Positions 20,111-31,827 of a stretch of 64,000 bases of DNA are shown piece after piece. Every line of letters begins with the position of its first letter. Position 1 is the stretch's first letter. The notes below the pieces were generated by a model, which was not told the DNA's origin, did no database searches, and saw only the letters and a list, made by a program, of their open reading frames with translations. The DNA comes from Mesorhabditis belari. Lineage: Eukaryota; Nematoda; Chromadorea; Rhabditida; Rhabditidae. Location of the stretch: positions 1-64,000 of the forward strand of contig CAUEEP010000758.1 of assembly GCA_958450365.1 (NCBI GenBank), read 5' to 3'. Made by a program: the position numbers and the translations under genes.

Positions 20111-23100
20111 TCAATCCCAAAACGATAAAAACACAATAAAGCCAGCCAAATTCAATGCTTGAAAGAACAGTAGGAAGCCGATGTGTCGATGGAAAATGCC
20201 GAAGATTGGTCGGAGAGGTTCCATGGAAGAAATCTCACTGAATAGCACTCTTGCATTCATCAGCCATCAACTAAACCTGAGCTTGCACTTCTTTCCTGAC
20301 AGTTTCTCATTTTGTTGTTGTTGATGGTCTTGGTGCTTGTTTGGATTGGGCAAGCAGTTGAGAGTGATGACAACACAAGCCAAAGAAATAATCCCCACAC
20401 AGCAGACCACATAAATACCTAAAAATTTGTTAGTAAGATCGCAGCTTCTTTTTGGGAAGAAGCAGCTTTCGCTTTTCTTACCAAGCAACGGGAAAACAGA
20501 AGTCTTTGGGATCGAATCCGAGAGCATTTCCAAGAGCACCGTCATTGAGACGAGACTTGTCAGACCAATCGATAACTAAAGAGATAGCTAAAGAGTACGA
20601 CAATCAGCTGGAGCATACTCTATTTCATTAGAGTATGCTCTAGCTGATTGCTGGTTGCTGATTGCTGGTTCCAGCTATTGCTGGTTGCTGATTGTTGATT
20701 GCTGAATCGGATGCTGATTTTGTTACCTTGACGAGTTGCTCTTTTTTGATGTTTCGCGTCCAAAACATGCCCACCTAGAAATAAAATTGAAATGTTAACG
20801 AGCTGTTAACTGCGATAGGTCTGTTAACGAGCTGTTAACTGCGATAGGTCTGTTAACGAGCTGTTAACTGCGATAGGTCAACATTTGTTTAAATTTCTAG
20901 TAATTTCTAGTAATTTCTAGTAAAATTTCCTCACCACCGATAGAGCTGTCAAAATGAAACACGGTAAAGCGATCACGTAAACGTAGAAGTTGGGCACGCG
21001 GCGAATGTTGAGTAAATAGAATGTCTGAGAGGAATTTGAAAATATTTTGAAGTTCCCCTCACCACTTCCATTCCGGCTTCAACAATGTTAAGCGTGGACA
21101 CGTTTGTCACATCCCATTCCCCATTTCCCTGAGAATATTTTGAATTATTATTTTGAATGTTCAAGTCATTTTCAGAGTTTCTTAGCAATTACTGCTTTCA
21201 TCTCTGTAAAGATCTTTCTGTAAAGATCCAGAAGTTTAGCCTTGCTTTCGTTTTTTCCATTCAACTCCCCAAACCATCTTACAGTTAGTTTTAGCCTTCA
21301 TTGTAGTTTGACTACGAGAAGTTCCAGATTCTCCATTCGGCTCCCAAATGAAAATATTAGGTTATCCAATAAAAACCCAGAGATTTTGAATTTCATTTAT
21401 TTTCAACAAAAAGGAACAACGAAGAATCAGAATGAAATGATATTTATAACTTTTCTCCAACGTTTTCCAATCCCTCGTTTGTAAAACCCAAGCGGTCGCG
21501 AGTGAAATAATCTTTCAGTCAATCCTCGAGTTTACTCTCACCTTTGAACTTTTTACCATCTAAGAAATCCTTTAGCGATAAGAACAAGTGATAGTCAGTT
21601 CGTATTGATTGATTTGTATTGATTGATTTGTATTGATTGATTGATTGATTGGTTCGTATTGATTGATTCGTGTTGATTGATTCGTGTTGATTGATTCGTA
21701 TTGATTGGTTCGTATTGATTGGCTCTCCCTGTCATGGCTCTCCCTGTCATGGCTCTCACTGTCATGGCTCTCACTGTCATGGCTCTCCCTGTCATGGCTC
21801 TCACTGTCATGGCTCTCACTGTCATGGCTCTCCCTGTCATGGCTCTCCCTGTCATGGCTATCACTATCATGGCTATCACTATCATGGCTGTCAACACAAA
21901 TCAACACAAGACACAAAAAACAGAACAAGAGGAAAAGAGAACAACCATCATTTTAGATGGAGAAGTTACAATTGTCTGGATGATAAGGGTTACATTCACT
22001 TCCGTGTGAATCAAAGTCTCAATTTTTGTTAAATTAATGATGCTATCACATCTAAATTTTACCCGAAGTGGATTTTTTTATGGGAAACTTTGTAGTTTTT
22101 GTTATTCTTATCTTTAACATTAGTAATTTCTATTAGTTAATATTTACATTATAATCGCTGAAAATCATGACAACAAACCCATTGGATGAAAGCCTTTGTG
22201 ATTGTGGCCGATCCAACTTGATTGCCCATCTGTTTCACCATTGCATCGACATACTAGAAGCTAATATAAATATTGTTTAAAGAAAAAGGTCAGTTTACCG
22301 CCTTATTCGAGTATAAACTGAGGAAAGGATCGATTTCAGCAGTTGTCGAAAGGAAACTTCTGAATGAAAGACGATTAAGTAGGTAAAAGTACAGTAACAA
22401 ACATAATTTTGGAAACTTTTATTTTTCCTAAAAAAAATTTCTTAGTAATTCGGTAATTTAGCTCTTAGTAATTTAGCTGATTCGGTATATTTACTAGCGA
22501 AAGCACGGTAAACAGCACGTAATAGGCATAAAAAGCACGTAATAATCGATAAAAAGAACTTCTGAACTTTTTGAAAACTATTATTTTTAATGCATTTGTC
22601 TATAAACCCAGAGGACATAAATTTGGAAACTTTTAAAAACAATTCTAAATAATGACGTAACAAACGATTAAACTTCGAAATTACAACAAAAACAAGTAAA
22701 TGAATACTTTGTGGGAAATCCTTTCAAATCAATGACAGCCTGGCACCGAGCACTCATCGAGGCGACCGTTGTCGTTGTCGACGTTGACGTTGTCGATGTC
22801 GACGTTGACGTTGTCGATGTCGACGTTGTCGATGGTTGTTGTTGGAATTTTCATCCATTTCTTAGGCAAAAGCTCGAATTTTTCATTAAGATTATAGCAC
22901 TTAACGCCTTTACAGCCTCTCTCCAGAACTTCCCATAGATGTTCAATAGGGTTTAAATCAGGACTCTGGCTCGGCCATTCCATAAGATTAATTCCTTCCT
23001 TCAGAAACCAGTCCTTTACAAGCCGCGAAGTATGTTTCGGATCATTGTCCTGTTGAAAAAGAAAATTGGAAGGCATCAACTAAAGGGCATTTGGAAGCAT

Positions 23101-25646
23101 ATGTTTCGATAAAATGTCCAAGTAAACATGTTTGTCCATAATTCCATCAATGCGTTTTAATGGGATCATTCCGTAAGCTGAAAAGCCGCCCCATACAAGA
23201 ACACTACCACCGCCGTGTCTTTCTGTGTCTTCCTGTATGCTTATGAGCATTCGCTGATCCAGTTCCGGCTATCCAACAACAACCATCGACAACTTGGTCG
23301 CCTCGATGAGTGCTCGGTGCCAGGCTGTCATTGATTTGAAAGGATTTCCCACAAAGTATTCATTTACTTGTTTTTGTTGTAATTTCGAAGTTTAATCGTT
23401 TGTTACGTCATTATTTAGAATTGTTTTTAAAAGTTTCCAAATTTATGTCCTCTGGGTTTATAGACAAATGCATTAAAAATAATAGTTTTCAAAAAGTTCA
23501 GAAGTTCTTTTTATGGATTATTACGTGCTTTTTAGGCCTATTACGTGCTGTTTACCGTGCTTTCGCTAGTAAATATAACGAATCAGCTAAATTACTAAGA
23601 GCTAAATTACCGAATTACTAAAAAAATTTTTTTAGGAAAAATAAAAGTTTCCAAAATTATGTCCGCTATTGTACATAGTTAAAAGTACATAGTTAAAAGT
23701 ATATAGTTAAAAGTACATAGGTAAGAGTATGTAGGTAAAAGTGATTGATATCATTTTAAATCTACAATCTTCCGCCAAACGTACGCGTCAAAAGCTATCG
23801 ACATGATCGGGATCGGACAGATTTGCTTGTCGAATGGAAAAGTGTCGATCTAAAGTCTGCAAGTGGATTTTCCGGGGATTAAACTTTCTTAAATCGATGC
23901 AATTTGTGCGAAAAATGACTCGAAATCGATTCACGAAACATATTCAGCTCATATTTCTTACAACAATCGGGCACGCCACTTCGGTGTAGTAGAAATCGGG
24001 AAAATAGACGGTACCGTTGCTGAAAAGGTGCGCGAATCGCATGAACTCATCCGGTTTCACCGAGTCAAGAGATTTGCTAAACAATGAGGCAAATATTCAC
24101 GAGAGTCATTGATTTAAACTCACGCGTTTCCAATAGAACAATCCGGGATAAAAAGTGCATCGGAGGAAACGAAAATGGACTCGACTCCGTCAAAATCTCT
24201 TGGATTCCACGCAAGTCTTGCGTCTTGCCATGTCTAAAAAGCAACTTGTTTGTAGTTTGTATTTTTCAACTCTATTTCACTATAAAGTTATGAAAAAGGT
24301 TGATAAATTCAATCAAATATATATCGTTTAGGAAATTCAGCCGCTAACGAATGATTCGTTAGCGGCTAGTCGATTAGGAATGATTCTTTAGCGGCTAGTC
24401 GATTAGGAATGATTCGTTACCGATTACGAATCAATCAATACGAATCAATCAATACGAACCAAACAATCAATCAATCAATACGAATCAATCAATCAATCAA
24501 TCAGTACGAACCAAACAATCAATCAATCAGTACGAACCAAACAATCAATCAATCAATACGATCCAATCAATCAATCAATCAATACAAATCAATCAATACA
24601 AGGCTACCATATTCTATTCTAATAGAAGCACAACCTCCAATAGAAGCAATTTGGTGGAATGATTGAAAAATAGAAACACTCCCTCGAATAGAAGCACTAT
24701 AGATATTCAGCTTCGTAGACTGAATACCTTTAGTTTTAAGCCTTTAAGAATATATAAAGCGTTTCCTTGGAAAAAATAGCATTCTTTATCATTTGTTTTT
24801 AGCAATTTTGATGTTTTTGAGCGAGTAAATTTGATAAGTTAGCAATTTTGATGATTTCTTGTAATTAAGTAGCTTATTTGAAACGAATCATTCGTAATCG
24901 GTCAGCCGTTAACGAACGATTCGTTAGCGGCTGAATTTCGTAGACGGCTACAACATATATAATGGTCGATTTTCTTTTTGTTCATCTAACAGGTATTTTG
25001 CTTTTGCAGGAATCTAACTCGAATTACCATTTTCAGCTCGAGATTCAGACTCAACAGTTGACTCTCAGCGTCCAATGAGATCAATTTGATGTACCAGAGA
25101 TCGAAATGAACATGCATTTTGTCGATTGTTTCAACTGAATTGGATAAACGCAAATAGTAGACACGGAAAAAAACTTGTTGAATTCTCAAATTTCGTGTAG
25201 ACCGGTGCCAGATATCGATTGTAGCTACGATGCGTGAACAACTCATTGTACAAGTTGCTCGCCTCGTTCGTATAGGTTAAATTAGCTAAGCTAAGATAAT
25301 TAGCTAAGCTCTGGCTAAGTTAGCTAAGCTCTGGGCAAGTTAGCTAAGCTTTGGCCAAGTTAGCTAAGCTCTGGGCAAGTTAGCTAAGCTCTGGCTAAGT
25401 TAGCTAAGCTCTGGCTAAGTTAGCTAGGCTTTGGGCAAGTTAGCTAAGCTCTGGCTAAACCGATAAACCGATTTTCCCGAGAAAATTGCTTTAAGACTTT
25501 TTCATTTGAATAATCTGAATTAGTTGAAAGCTGAATTCTTTTTGAAAACTTTCACACACACCTGTACCATTACTGCTGTTGAATTGAGCAACGAAGCCAT
25601 TCATAAAACAAATCGAGAACAACAAGAAGCCAAATAAATTTCTCAT
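20111..25646 (-). CDS. Cys-loop ligand-gated ion channel subunit (nicotinic receptor-like), 14 exons, complete
   Basis: About 431 residues. Exons: 25646-25562, 25285-25175, 25134-25028, 24233-24124, 24076-23962, 23849-23785, 22359-22299, 22253-22179, 21128-21063, 21024-20935, 20774-20727, 20575-20482, 20418-20277, 20237-20111. All phases match. A signal peptide (MRNLFGFLLFSICF start) precedes an extracellular domain with the channel-type stretch WNPRDFDGVESIFV and LFIPD. The Cys loop is canonical: Cys173 and Cys187 with 13 residues between, containing FPFD. NGEWDV precedes TM1 (VYVIALPCFILTALS). TM2 is LSIGLTSLVSMTVLLEMLS, TM3 follows, the cytoplasmic loop is short (about 45 residues) and TM4 is the last exon. 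No vicinal Cys pair is seen in loop C, so it is not a typical alpha subunit; the ligand cannot be inferred. AATAAA overlaps 20103-20098, just after the stop. Confidence 0.95.
20806..20880. repeat. CTGTTAACGAGCTGTTAACTGCGATAGGT x3
   Basis: Nearly three perfect 29-bp units, in an intron of the channel gene. Confidence 0.9.
21600..21895. repeat. ATTGATTGATTCGT array fused to ATGGCTCTCACTGTC array
   Basis: A TTGATTGATTCGTA-type repeat (21600-21720) runs directly into about eleven 15-bp units of ATGGCTCTCACTGTC (21720-21895). All frames in the second array are open because 15 is a multiple of 3; they are not genes. It is in the channel gene intron between exons 8 and 9. The first motif recurs in inverse orientation at 24420-24600. 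Confidence 0.92.
22392..23671 (-). mobile_element. Tc1-like element with ~390-bp terminal inverted repeats, transposase decayed
   Basis: 1280 bp, flanked by TA. The ends read CAGTAACAAACATAATTTTG and, on the other strand, CAATAGCGGACATAATTTTG. The inverted repeats extend to about 22780 and 23283 and include GACAGCCTGGCACCGAGCAC. The centre encodes the C-terminal half of a Tc1 transposase on minus: QQDNDPKHTSRLVKDW, then WPSQSPDLNPIEHLWE with the DD34E glutamate. Upstream, VWGGFSAYGMIP is separated by a stop. The N-terminal DNA-binding domain is absent. It is inserted in a GTACATAGTTAAAA repeat in intron 6 of the channel gene. Confidence 0.9.
22766..22835. repeat. GTCGACGTTGACGTTGTCGAT repeat
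   Basis: Short GTTGTCGACGTTGAC array inside the left inverted repeat of the Tc1-like element; the right arm has only a single unit, so it expanded after insertion. Confidence 0.85.
24420..24600. repeat. (AATCAATCAATACG)n repeat
   Basis: AATCAATCAATACGAACC-type units in channel intron 3; this is the reverse complement of the motif at 21600-21720 in another intron of the same gene. Confidence 0.9.
25286..25455. repeat. AGTTAGCTAAGCTCTGGCTA 20-bp repeat
   Basis: About eight 20-bp units filling channel intron 1. The exon 2 acceptor (GCTTAG) lies in the first unit. Confidence 0.92.
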
Positions 25647-26309
25647 CTATATTCTGATGAATAGATTCTGATGGACTTGAATGGGGGAAAAAGGGCAAAA
25701 TGGGTTTTTTTGGACGGGATTGAACTCGGAAATGTGAGAATATTGAAAGATGAGGAGACTCTGTTTTATTGGTTCTTTCGCGTACTGGAGGGTACTTGAA
25801 GTCAAAGTCAAACATTCTCTCTCGTTCATCATCGATCAACGAGTTATTCCAATTTATTTCGTAGAAAATATTGACCAACAAATATTGAGCAAAAAAATAT
25901 GACCATAGAACAAATGTTTTCATAATTTTCCCTTTATAAAGTTGATTTTTCGATTACTAACAAGTATGTGCGGGATCTTTGACCTTTTCTTGATCATCAA
26001 TCAGCGGCTGAAGATCAGAATTCGATGTTTCAGGTCAAACGAAAAGGTTTTCTTTGTTTCTTTGTTCTAAACAAGTTTAATCTAATACCTTCAAAGTGCT
26101 AACAAATAAAAGAATCTTTTGCCGAACTAACGTTGAATTTTTCGACATCAGTATTCTCTATAGTATTCTGCATCTTTTCGATCATTGATCTCATTCATTT
26201 TTACTCTGCTTATCATTATACACTTTCCCCTTACCAGCGACAAAGTTTTACCGAAATGTTTAAATTGGAAATTTAATTGGTTTCAGTTTAGCTTACGAAA
26301 TCTAAAAAA

Positions 26310-26572
26310 GTAAGCTAGGTAGATAGTAAGCTAGATAGATAGTAAGCTAGATAGATAGTAAGCTAGATAGATAGTAAGCTAGATGGGTAGTAAGCTAGGT
26401 AGATAGTAAGCTAGATGGATAGTAAGCTAGGTAGATAGTAAGCTAGATGGATAGTAAGCTAGGTAGATAGTAAGCTAGATGGATAGTAAGCTAGGTAGAT
26501 AGTAAGCTAGATGGATAGTAAGCTAGATAGATAGTAAGCTAGGTAGATAGTAAGCTAGGTAGATAGTTATGA
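26310..26572. repeat. AGTAAGCTAGATAGAT 16-17 bp minisatellite
   Basis: About 16 units alternating AGTAAGCTAGATGGAT and AGTAAGCTAGGTAGAT, between the channel gene and the PHD-finger gene. Confidence 0.92.
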
Positions 26573-27451
26573 CTGAAAATAGGAAATATTTAAAATTTTT
26601 AAAAAACACAAAGAAAGATTCATTTATAAAGGGAAAAACATATGGAAATCAAGGTGCCAGATATGTAAATATAGAGGGTAAAACTCAAACTTAACATTTC
26701 TCTATGAAAAACACTATTAGAATCTCTATAGTACTAATCAGCCTTCGGTACCGAAGACCAATTAAACTACGTCTAAAAAAGAGTTCTCAAGCAATTTTAA
26801 ACAAAAAAATTTTTTTAGGAAAAAAAGTACAGTCTAATTACCTTGTTTTTTTTTGAAATCTCTTAAGAACACTTTTCTAGACCTAGTTTTAGCCGTGGAG
26901 TTCAGATCCGCCGACAAAATCGGGGATCACCTAACAAAAAGTACTCTTTTTCGTTAATAATTGTACAATTATTAGAAAAACACGGACTTTTTGTCGAGAA
27001 ACTAGAATTTTTAACTGCGGCTTCGGAATCTACGTGACATTTTACATCTAGAAAAGTGATGTATAACCAGATTAACCGATTATAATCAGGGTACTGACTC
27101 AAGTCAGTACTCAAGTCAATACTCTGAAAAGGTCAACTTATTCTTATAAAAATTTATTCAATTGCAAAATAATATGCACAACTAAAGTACCAATGAAAAA
27201 AATCGGTTTTATAAAAATTTTTTAAAAAAAATATATGAAAAACGAAAGCGGAGCAGACTCAATATATTTATAGACCCAAAAAAGTGAACTCAAATAAACC
27301 ACTAACTAATTCTGAGAAAAAATTATTGATGCAAAGAAACCGCTATGAGGCCACCAGAAATGACTAATAAAGTGGTTAGACTTTTGGGCTAATTCTCACG
27401 AATGTCACGAAAGCCAACAGAACACAGAATTTAGAAAAGGCTAAATCAAAC

Positions 27452-29625
27452 TCAGATTCCTTGTCGACAGGCGGCACAGAGAAGTTTTCCATCATGTACT
27501 CGAGCTTTTGCTTCATCAGCTCGATAGTGCAACGTGGTATCAAAACATCGTCTGAAATCAGAGTAACTTATTGGGGCTAGCTTCTGAAAAAAAAACTTAC
27601 GTATGCCACCATTTTAAACATCCGTCTTGGCATCTCAAACACGCCTTCCCACACATGGTTTTATGGCATTTGGGGCAACCATCATTTTTCCTTATGTGAG
27701 TATCTATAAAATCAAAAGACTTTTTAAGTGAAAAATTTAATACTTTAAAAATTTCAAAATAATGAGACAATTCTATAAAATCTATTATTCGAAAAATATA
27801 ATAGAAATTTGACGTACCTTGATTTTTATCACTCAATGCATTTTCATAGCCACGGGGTTGAGATGTTGACGTATGAATGAAGTCGATGAGAGCGCCGTCT
27901 TCATCACTATTATTGTCCTTGTGACGGATCCTCTGAAAAAATGGAAAATTAAATGTAATAGTAATTACATAAAAAACTTTAAGTAGTAGTAAAATTTTTC
28001 ATGGTATGTCACTTGATTTTTTTTCGCTAATATCTTGTGATTTCAGTAAAATTTTACCTGATTAGACGGGCCTGGTTGATCGGAATTGGAAGCAGACTCA
28101 ACTTCCGCGATCGTCTTCAAGCTATCTCGAAACAGATCACCTGAGCGACGTCGCTTTTGGCAAGTAGCGGCAGCAATGGGCGATTTCGCGGGGGTGTCCT
28201 GTACCATAGGAGTGGAATGAATCACTAAAACAATAGATTAAATAGAATGACTAGATTACACTAGACTAGAAAATACAAAAAAGAAAATACATAAGTAGAA
28301 AATATAATCTTAAAATAAACATACAGCCATTGCCGAGAAGCGATAAAGAGGCAGTCGAGAGATGAAGACATGGAAGAGACGTTTTCATTTAATTCATCGT
28401 CTAAAAATTCAAAGATTAGTGCTTTTGCTACATTATTTATTTATAGAAAATGAAAAATATTAAATACAAAGCAAGTCGAGTTGACAAAAATTAGAAATTA
28501 GTAAAATAGAAAAAACCCACACAAAACCGAAGATTGGAGTGAAGCATTAGAAGCAATGCTAGCTGTCGAAGAGGAAGAAGACGAAAAAACGGTACTTGAG
28601 CGCAAGGAAGATGATGACACGTCGTCATCTTCCGGAGCCTGCAGGACCTTGTCGAGTACATCAAAAATGTACTGCTCGATCGGGATCACCGGCACGACGA
28701 CGCCCGCATCAATTTGAAGTGCCACGTCGTCGATGCTGGCCTGCAGTTCGCAGAATGCGGCGAATTCCATCGCTGAAATCACAAGATATTAGCGAAAAAA
28801 AATCAAGTGACATACCATGAAAATCCGAGGGAGTTATTGGTTTCTTACCATGACCAAGAGGTGTGCCATACTTTTGGCATGCCACCATGACTTGATCGGC
28901 AATCTTCATTCCTTTCACCCAACCATATAACTTCAGACCATAGGTTTCTTGTTTAACTAGGGTTTCAATTAGATCGATCAGGAAAATAGCGCATAAAACA
29001 TCGCCTCCACGATGACAACACGGTTTTACAGAACACTCAGGAACTTTGCTAGAAAAAATAATCATCGTGGGGGAAGGGTCTAATGCACTAAAAGCACTAA
29101 AATACAAGACCCACCTTGGCGTCCATGGATTTTCATTTCTTTAGTCACACCGGGCTTCAACTTGTAGATTTTGCAGTGACTACGGGGGGATTCCGAGAGG
29201 CGAGAATCAAATTGCCAACCATCAATCTTTAATTTAAACTATATAAACATAAATGATATAAAAACAACCTCGAGAAACCACTCGTTCGTCATCGTTGACC
29301 AAATATGTCCAAATGGTTTGTCCCAAGCATCCCTCGGAAGCGGAGGAAACACCTGGAAAACATGGGAAGAAATGAATGGTCAGAAAAGTAAAAACCTGTA
29401 AACACATCGCCTCGGTGGGGTGCTTGTTCGTGATGCGAATGATTTGCGGCTCTGGGTCATTCATAGGAAATTTCAAAGACTAAAAATGGAAAAATTTAAG
29501 AGAAAAAAGAAACATACCGGTATTTGCCCTTTCTTATCGAAATCAACAACGAGAAATTCGGCGGTGCGATACGTGAGTGAATGGCACGTGAGCGGAGATG
29601 AAAAGAGTTGTTTGCAGGAAGCCAT
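27452..29625 (-). CDS. PHD-finger protein with an unidentified N-terminal domain
   Basis: Exons: 29625-29518, 29479-29396, 29352-29269, 29226-29115, 29079-28816 (or to 28849), 28772-28521, 28224-28058, 27932-27818, 27703-27601, 27551-27452; phases match. A possible cassette at 28400-28325 would break the frame. The C-terminus is a C4HC3 PHD finger: CPKC, then CLRCQDGCLKWWHTRC, then CAAC, ending at the stop. PHD fingers usually read histone tails in the nucleus. The middle is Ser-rich and carries a basic KRRR patch. The first five exons form a folded-looking domain with TMTNEWFLE, FDSRLSE and ECSVKPCCHRGGD followed by a hydrophobic strand; the Cys pattern faintly recalls the zinc site of p53-type domains, but I cannot assign it. 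Confidence 0.8.
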
Positions 29626-29699
29626 TTGCGAAAGATTGCGAAAGAATACAAATCTGAAAATTGAAAAAGATTATCGAATTTAGTTGAAAACATATCAAT

Positions 29700-31050
29700 T
29701 TCGGAAAGTTTGGGGTGCGACCCGCTTTAACCTTATCATCGAGGATGATTTTGCTTCAGAATAGCCGAATTGCACAAAGAAGGTTAAAAGGGTTTCCCCC
29801 AAAGCGCTTACAAAATAACAAGAACGCGCAGCATCCAACACAAGATTAATACTCGTCGGTGGCGACACAAATGTTAGTAAGCTCTCTCTACAATGTTAAA
29901 CCAGTTATCTAAACAGGATTTGAAACCTGAAGGGTAGCAGAAAGTAAGTTGAATTTATAATTTTACGGTTTATTAATACAAAACCAAAATGCAACAATAC
30001 CCATTACAAAAACAGCATGCGCATCAAAAGAAACAACCAAGTCGCCCCAGAAAGAAGGCAAAAGCAACCCGCAGATCAAAAAAAAACAATTTCGGGAAGG
30101 GAGAAAAGGGCGAAAAATGCGACGCGAATAATTGCAAAATAGCAACGCAAATAGGAAGGAAACGGACGCGACCGGAAATACAAATCTAAAATCAGCCAAT
30201 TTAAAAAATTTCCAAAAAAATTCGGGGGGGGCAGACACTTATCTCGACTTTGACCCTGATTTTCTCTATGTTTTTATCGGCAAGTTTACAAAACAGATTC
30301 TATATTTTTTCAGTCAAATTTAATGTAGATTCTAATAAAAGAAACGAAGAGTTGATTGGGTTTCTAGACCTGGAGTTATGGACCATTTAATTGGATCGAC
30401 TCTTCTAAGTGGATAGTCTGACTTTGACAGAGATTTTCTCTATGTTTTTACACTAAGGTGTATTAATCTTGTTTTAAACATGGACAACAGAGTTTTTTCG
30501 AGTTCGCGAGGCTCAATTGATTATTGATTTGTGATTTTGAAAGTTTTGTTCACTTGTTTTGTTATTTTTAAGTTAATTCTCCAAATGGTCGAGAAATTAG
30601 GAGCACTTGCCGGGAGCGGTTTTTCAAAATGCTGTCATTTTTAGAAATCCCTCTAAAAGTTTCCTAGTTGATTTTATTTTCTAATTTTTATAGCCAAAAG
30701 ATAGCCAATCTTTTACAGAATTTAATTCTTATTACAGTTTTGAAATCACTTTTTTAGTTTTTGAGTTATCGCTCTCTGTGTTTAGTTAAAATTCTCTGTG
30801 GACGCATAAATTTTTGCTCATTTTTATTGCAAAAAATTTCTATAAAAATGAAAAACTTATTGAAAACTGTTGTTGTATTTCCAGTTTGGAGGTGATAAAG
30901 AATTTTTTTGAATCTTTCAAATCATTTGAGTTATTTTCTGAGACTGAAGATTCTCTTATCCTGGTAATACAAGTAAGCTGTGTGACCACAGAGCTCACGA
31001 AAATTGTGATAACTCAAAATCTAAAGAAGTTATTTAAAAACAGTAATAAG
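29700..31050. other. No gene recognised
   Basis: A/T-rich sequence upstream of the PHD-finger gene. Short frames only, none with a domain or coherent splice sites. Part of the PHD gene promoter should lie near 29640-29900. Confidence 0.4.
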
Positions 31051-31680
31051 ATTTGAATTCTGTGAAAAATTGGCTATCTTTTGGGTAAAAACACTTATGA
31101 AATAGCAACAATTAGAAAGAAATCAATTGAAGAGAATTTAAAAAGCACAAAACTTTCGCCGAATTAGAGAGAATACAATTAAAGACAAGTTAAAAATTTC
31201 AAAAATTCTTTTGTCAGCGGTGACGCACGCTTCAAGACGTCGAAGGCGTCAACTGTGGCAACCAAGTAGGCAATATCAAGCTCATTTCATGCTTTAAGGA
31301 GCTTTAAGGAATTTCTTTAACGAATCAACTGTTCGCTGTGATTTAGCACACGCTTCTAAGATTGACCAGACTGAAAAATCCAAGCGGATTAAGATCCGGC
31401 GAGCTTGGAGGCGACTCGTTGAATGAGATGAGATTTGATAGGTTCTGCTCACACCAATCCTGGACTATTCGAGACTTGTGATCCGGTGCTCCATCTTGCT
31501 GAAATATCCAGCTACGCTGTCCAAGTTTTAAATTCTGGAAAAATTGGCTATCTTTTGGCTAAAAACACTTATGAAATAGCAAAAATTAGAAAGAAATCAA
31601 TTGAAGAGAATTTAAAAAGGACAAAAATTTCGCCGAATTAGAAAGAATTCAATTAAAGAGAAGTTAAAAAAAGGCAAAAC
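31050..31680 (-). mobile_element. Tc1-like transposase C-terminal fragment between direct repeats
   Basis: Minus strand 31510-31200 encodes WIFQQDGAPDHKSRIVQDW and then SPDLNPL, the catalytic-core end of a Tc1-type transposase, with stops further on. It is flanked by two direct repeats of about 130 bp (31065-31200 and 31540-31670) containing CACTTATGAAATAGCAA. Its 3' tail (GGTGACGCACGCTTCAAGAC) is shared with the element at 34886-35471. Confidence 0.75.
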
Positions 31681-31736
31681 TATGTCTATAGCTGTTTCCT
31701 GTATTTAGATTCACAAGTTTATTATTTCAAAGCTAA

Positions 31737-31790
31737 GCCTTTGTTGTTGTTGTTGTTGGTTTTGTTTTTGTTGTTGTTTTTGCTGTTGTG
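31737..31790. repeat. (TTG)n-rich repeat
   Basis: TTGTTGTTGTTGTTGG short repeat just downstream of the seven-TM receptor stop codon. Confidence 0.85.
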
Positions 31791-31827
31791 ATCTTGTTTC
31801 CAATGTTAGGCATCAGCTGAATTGATT

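Noticed and set aside
25570..25923. 117-codon frame starting MKTFVLWSYFFAQ as the channel N-terminus
   Set aside because: A different frame at 25646 gives a better signal peptide whose donor joins exon 2 in phase; the longer frame does not.
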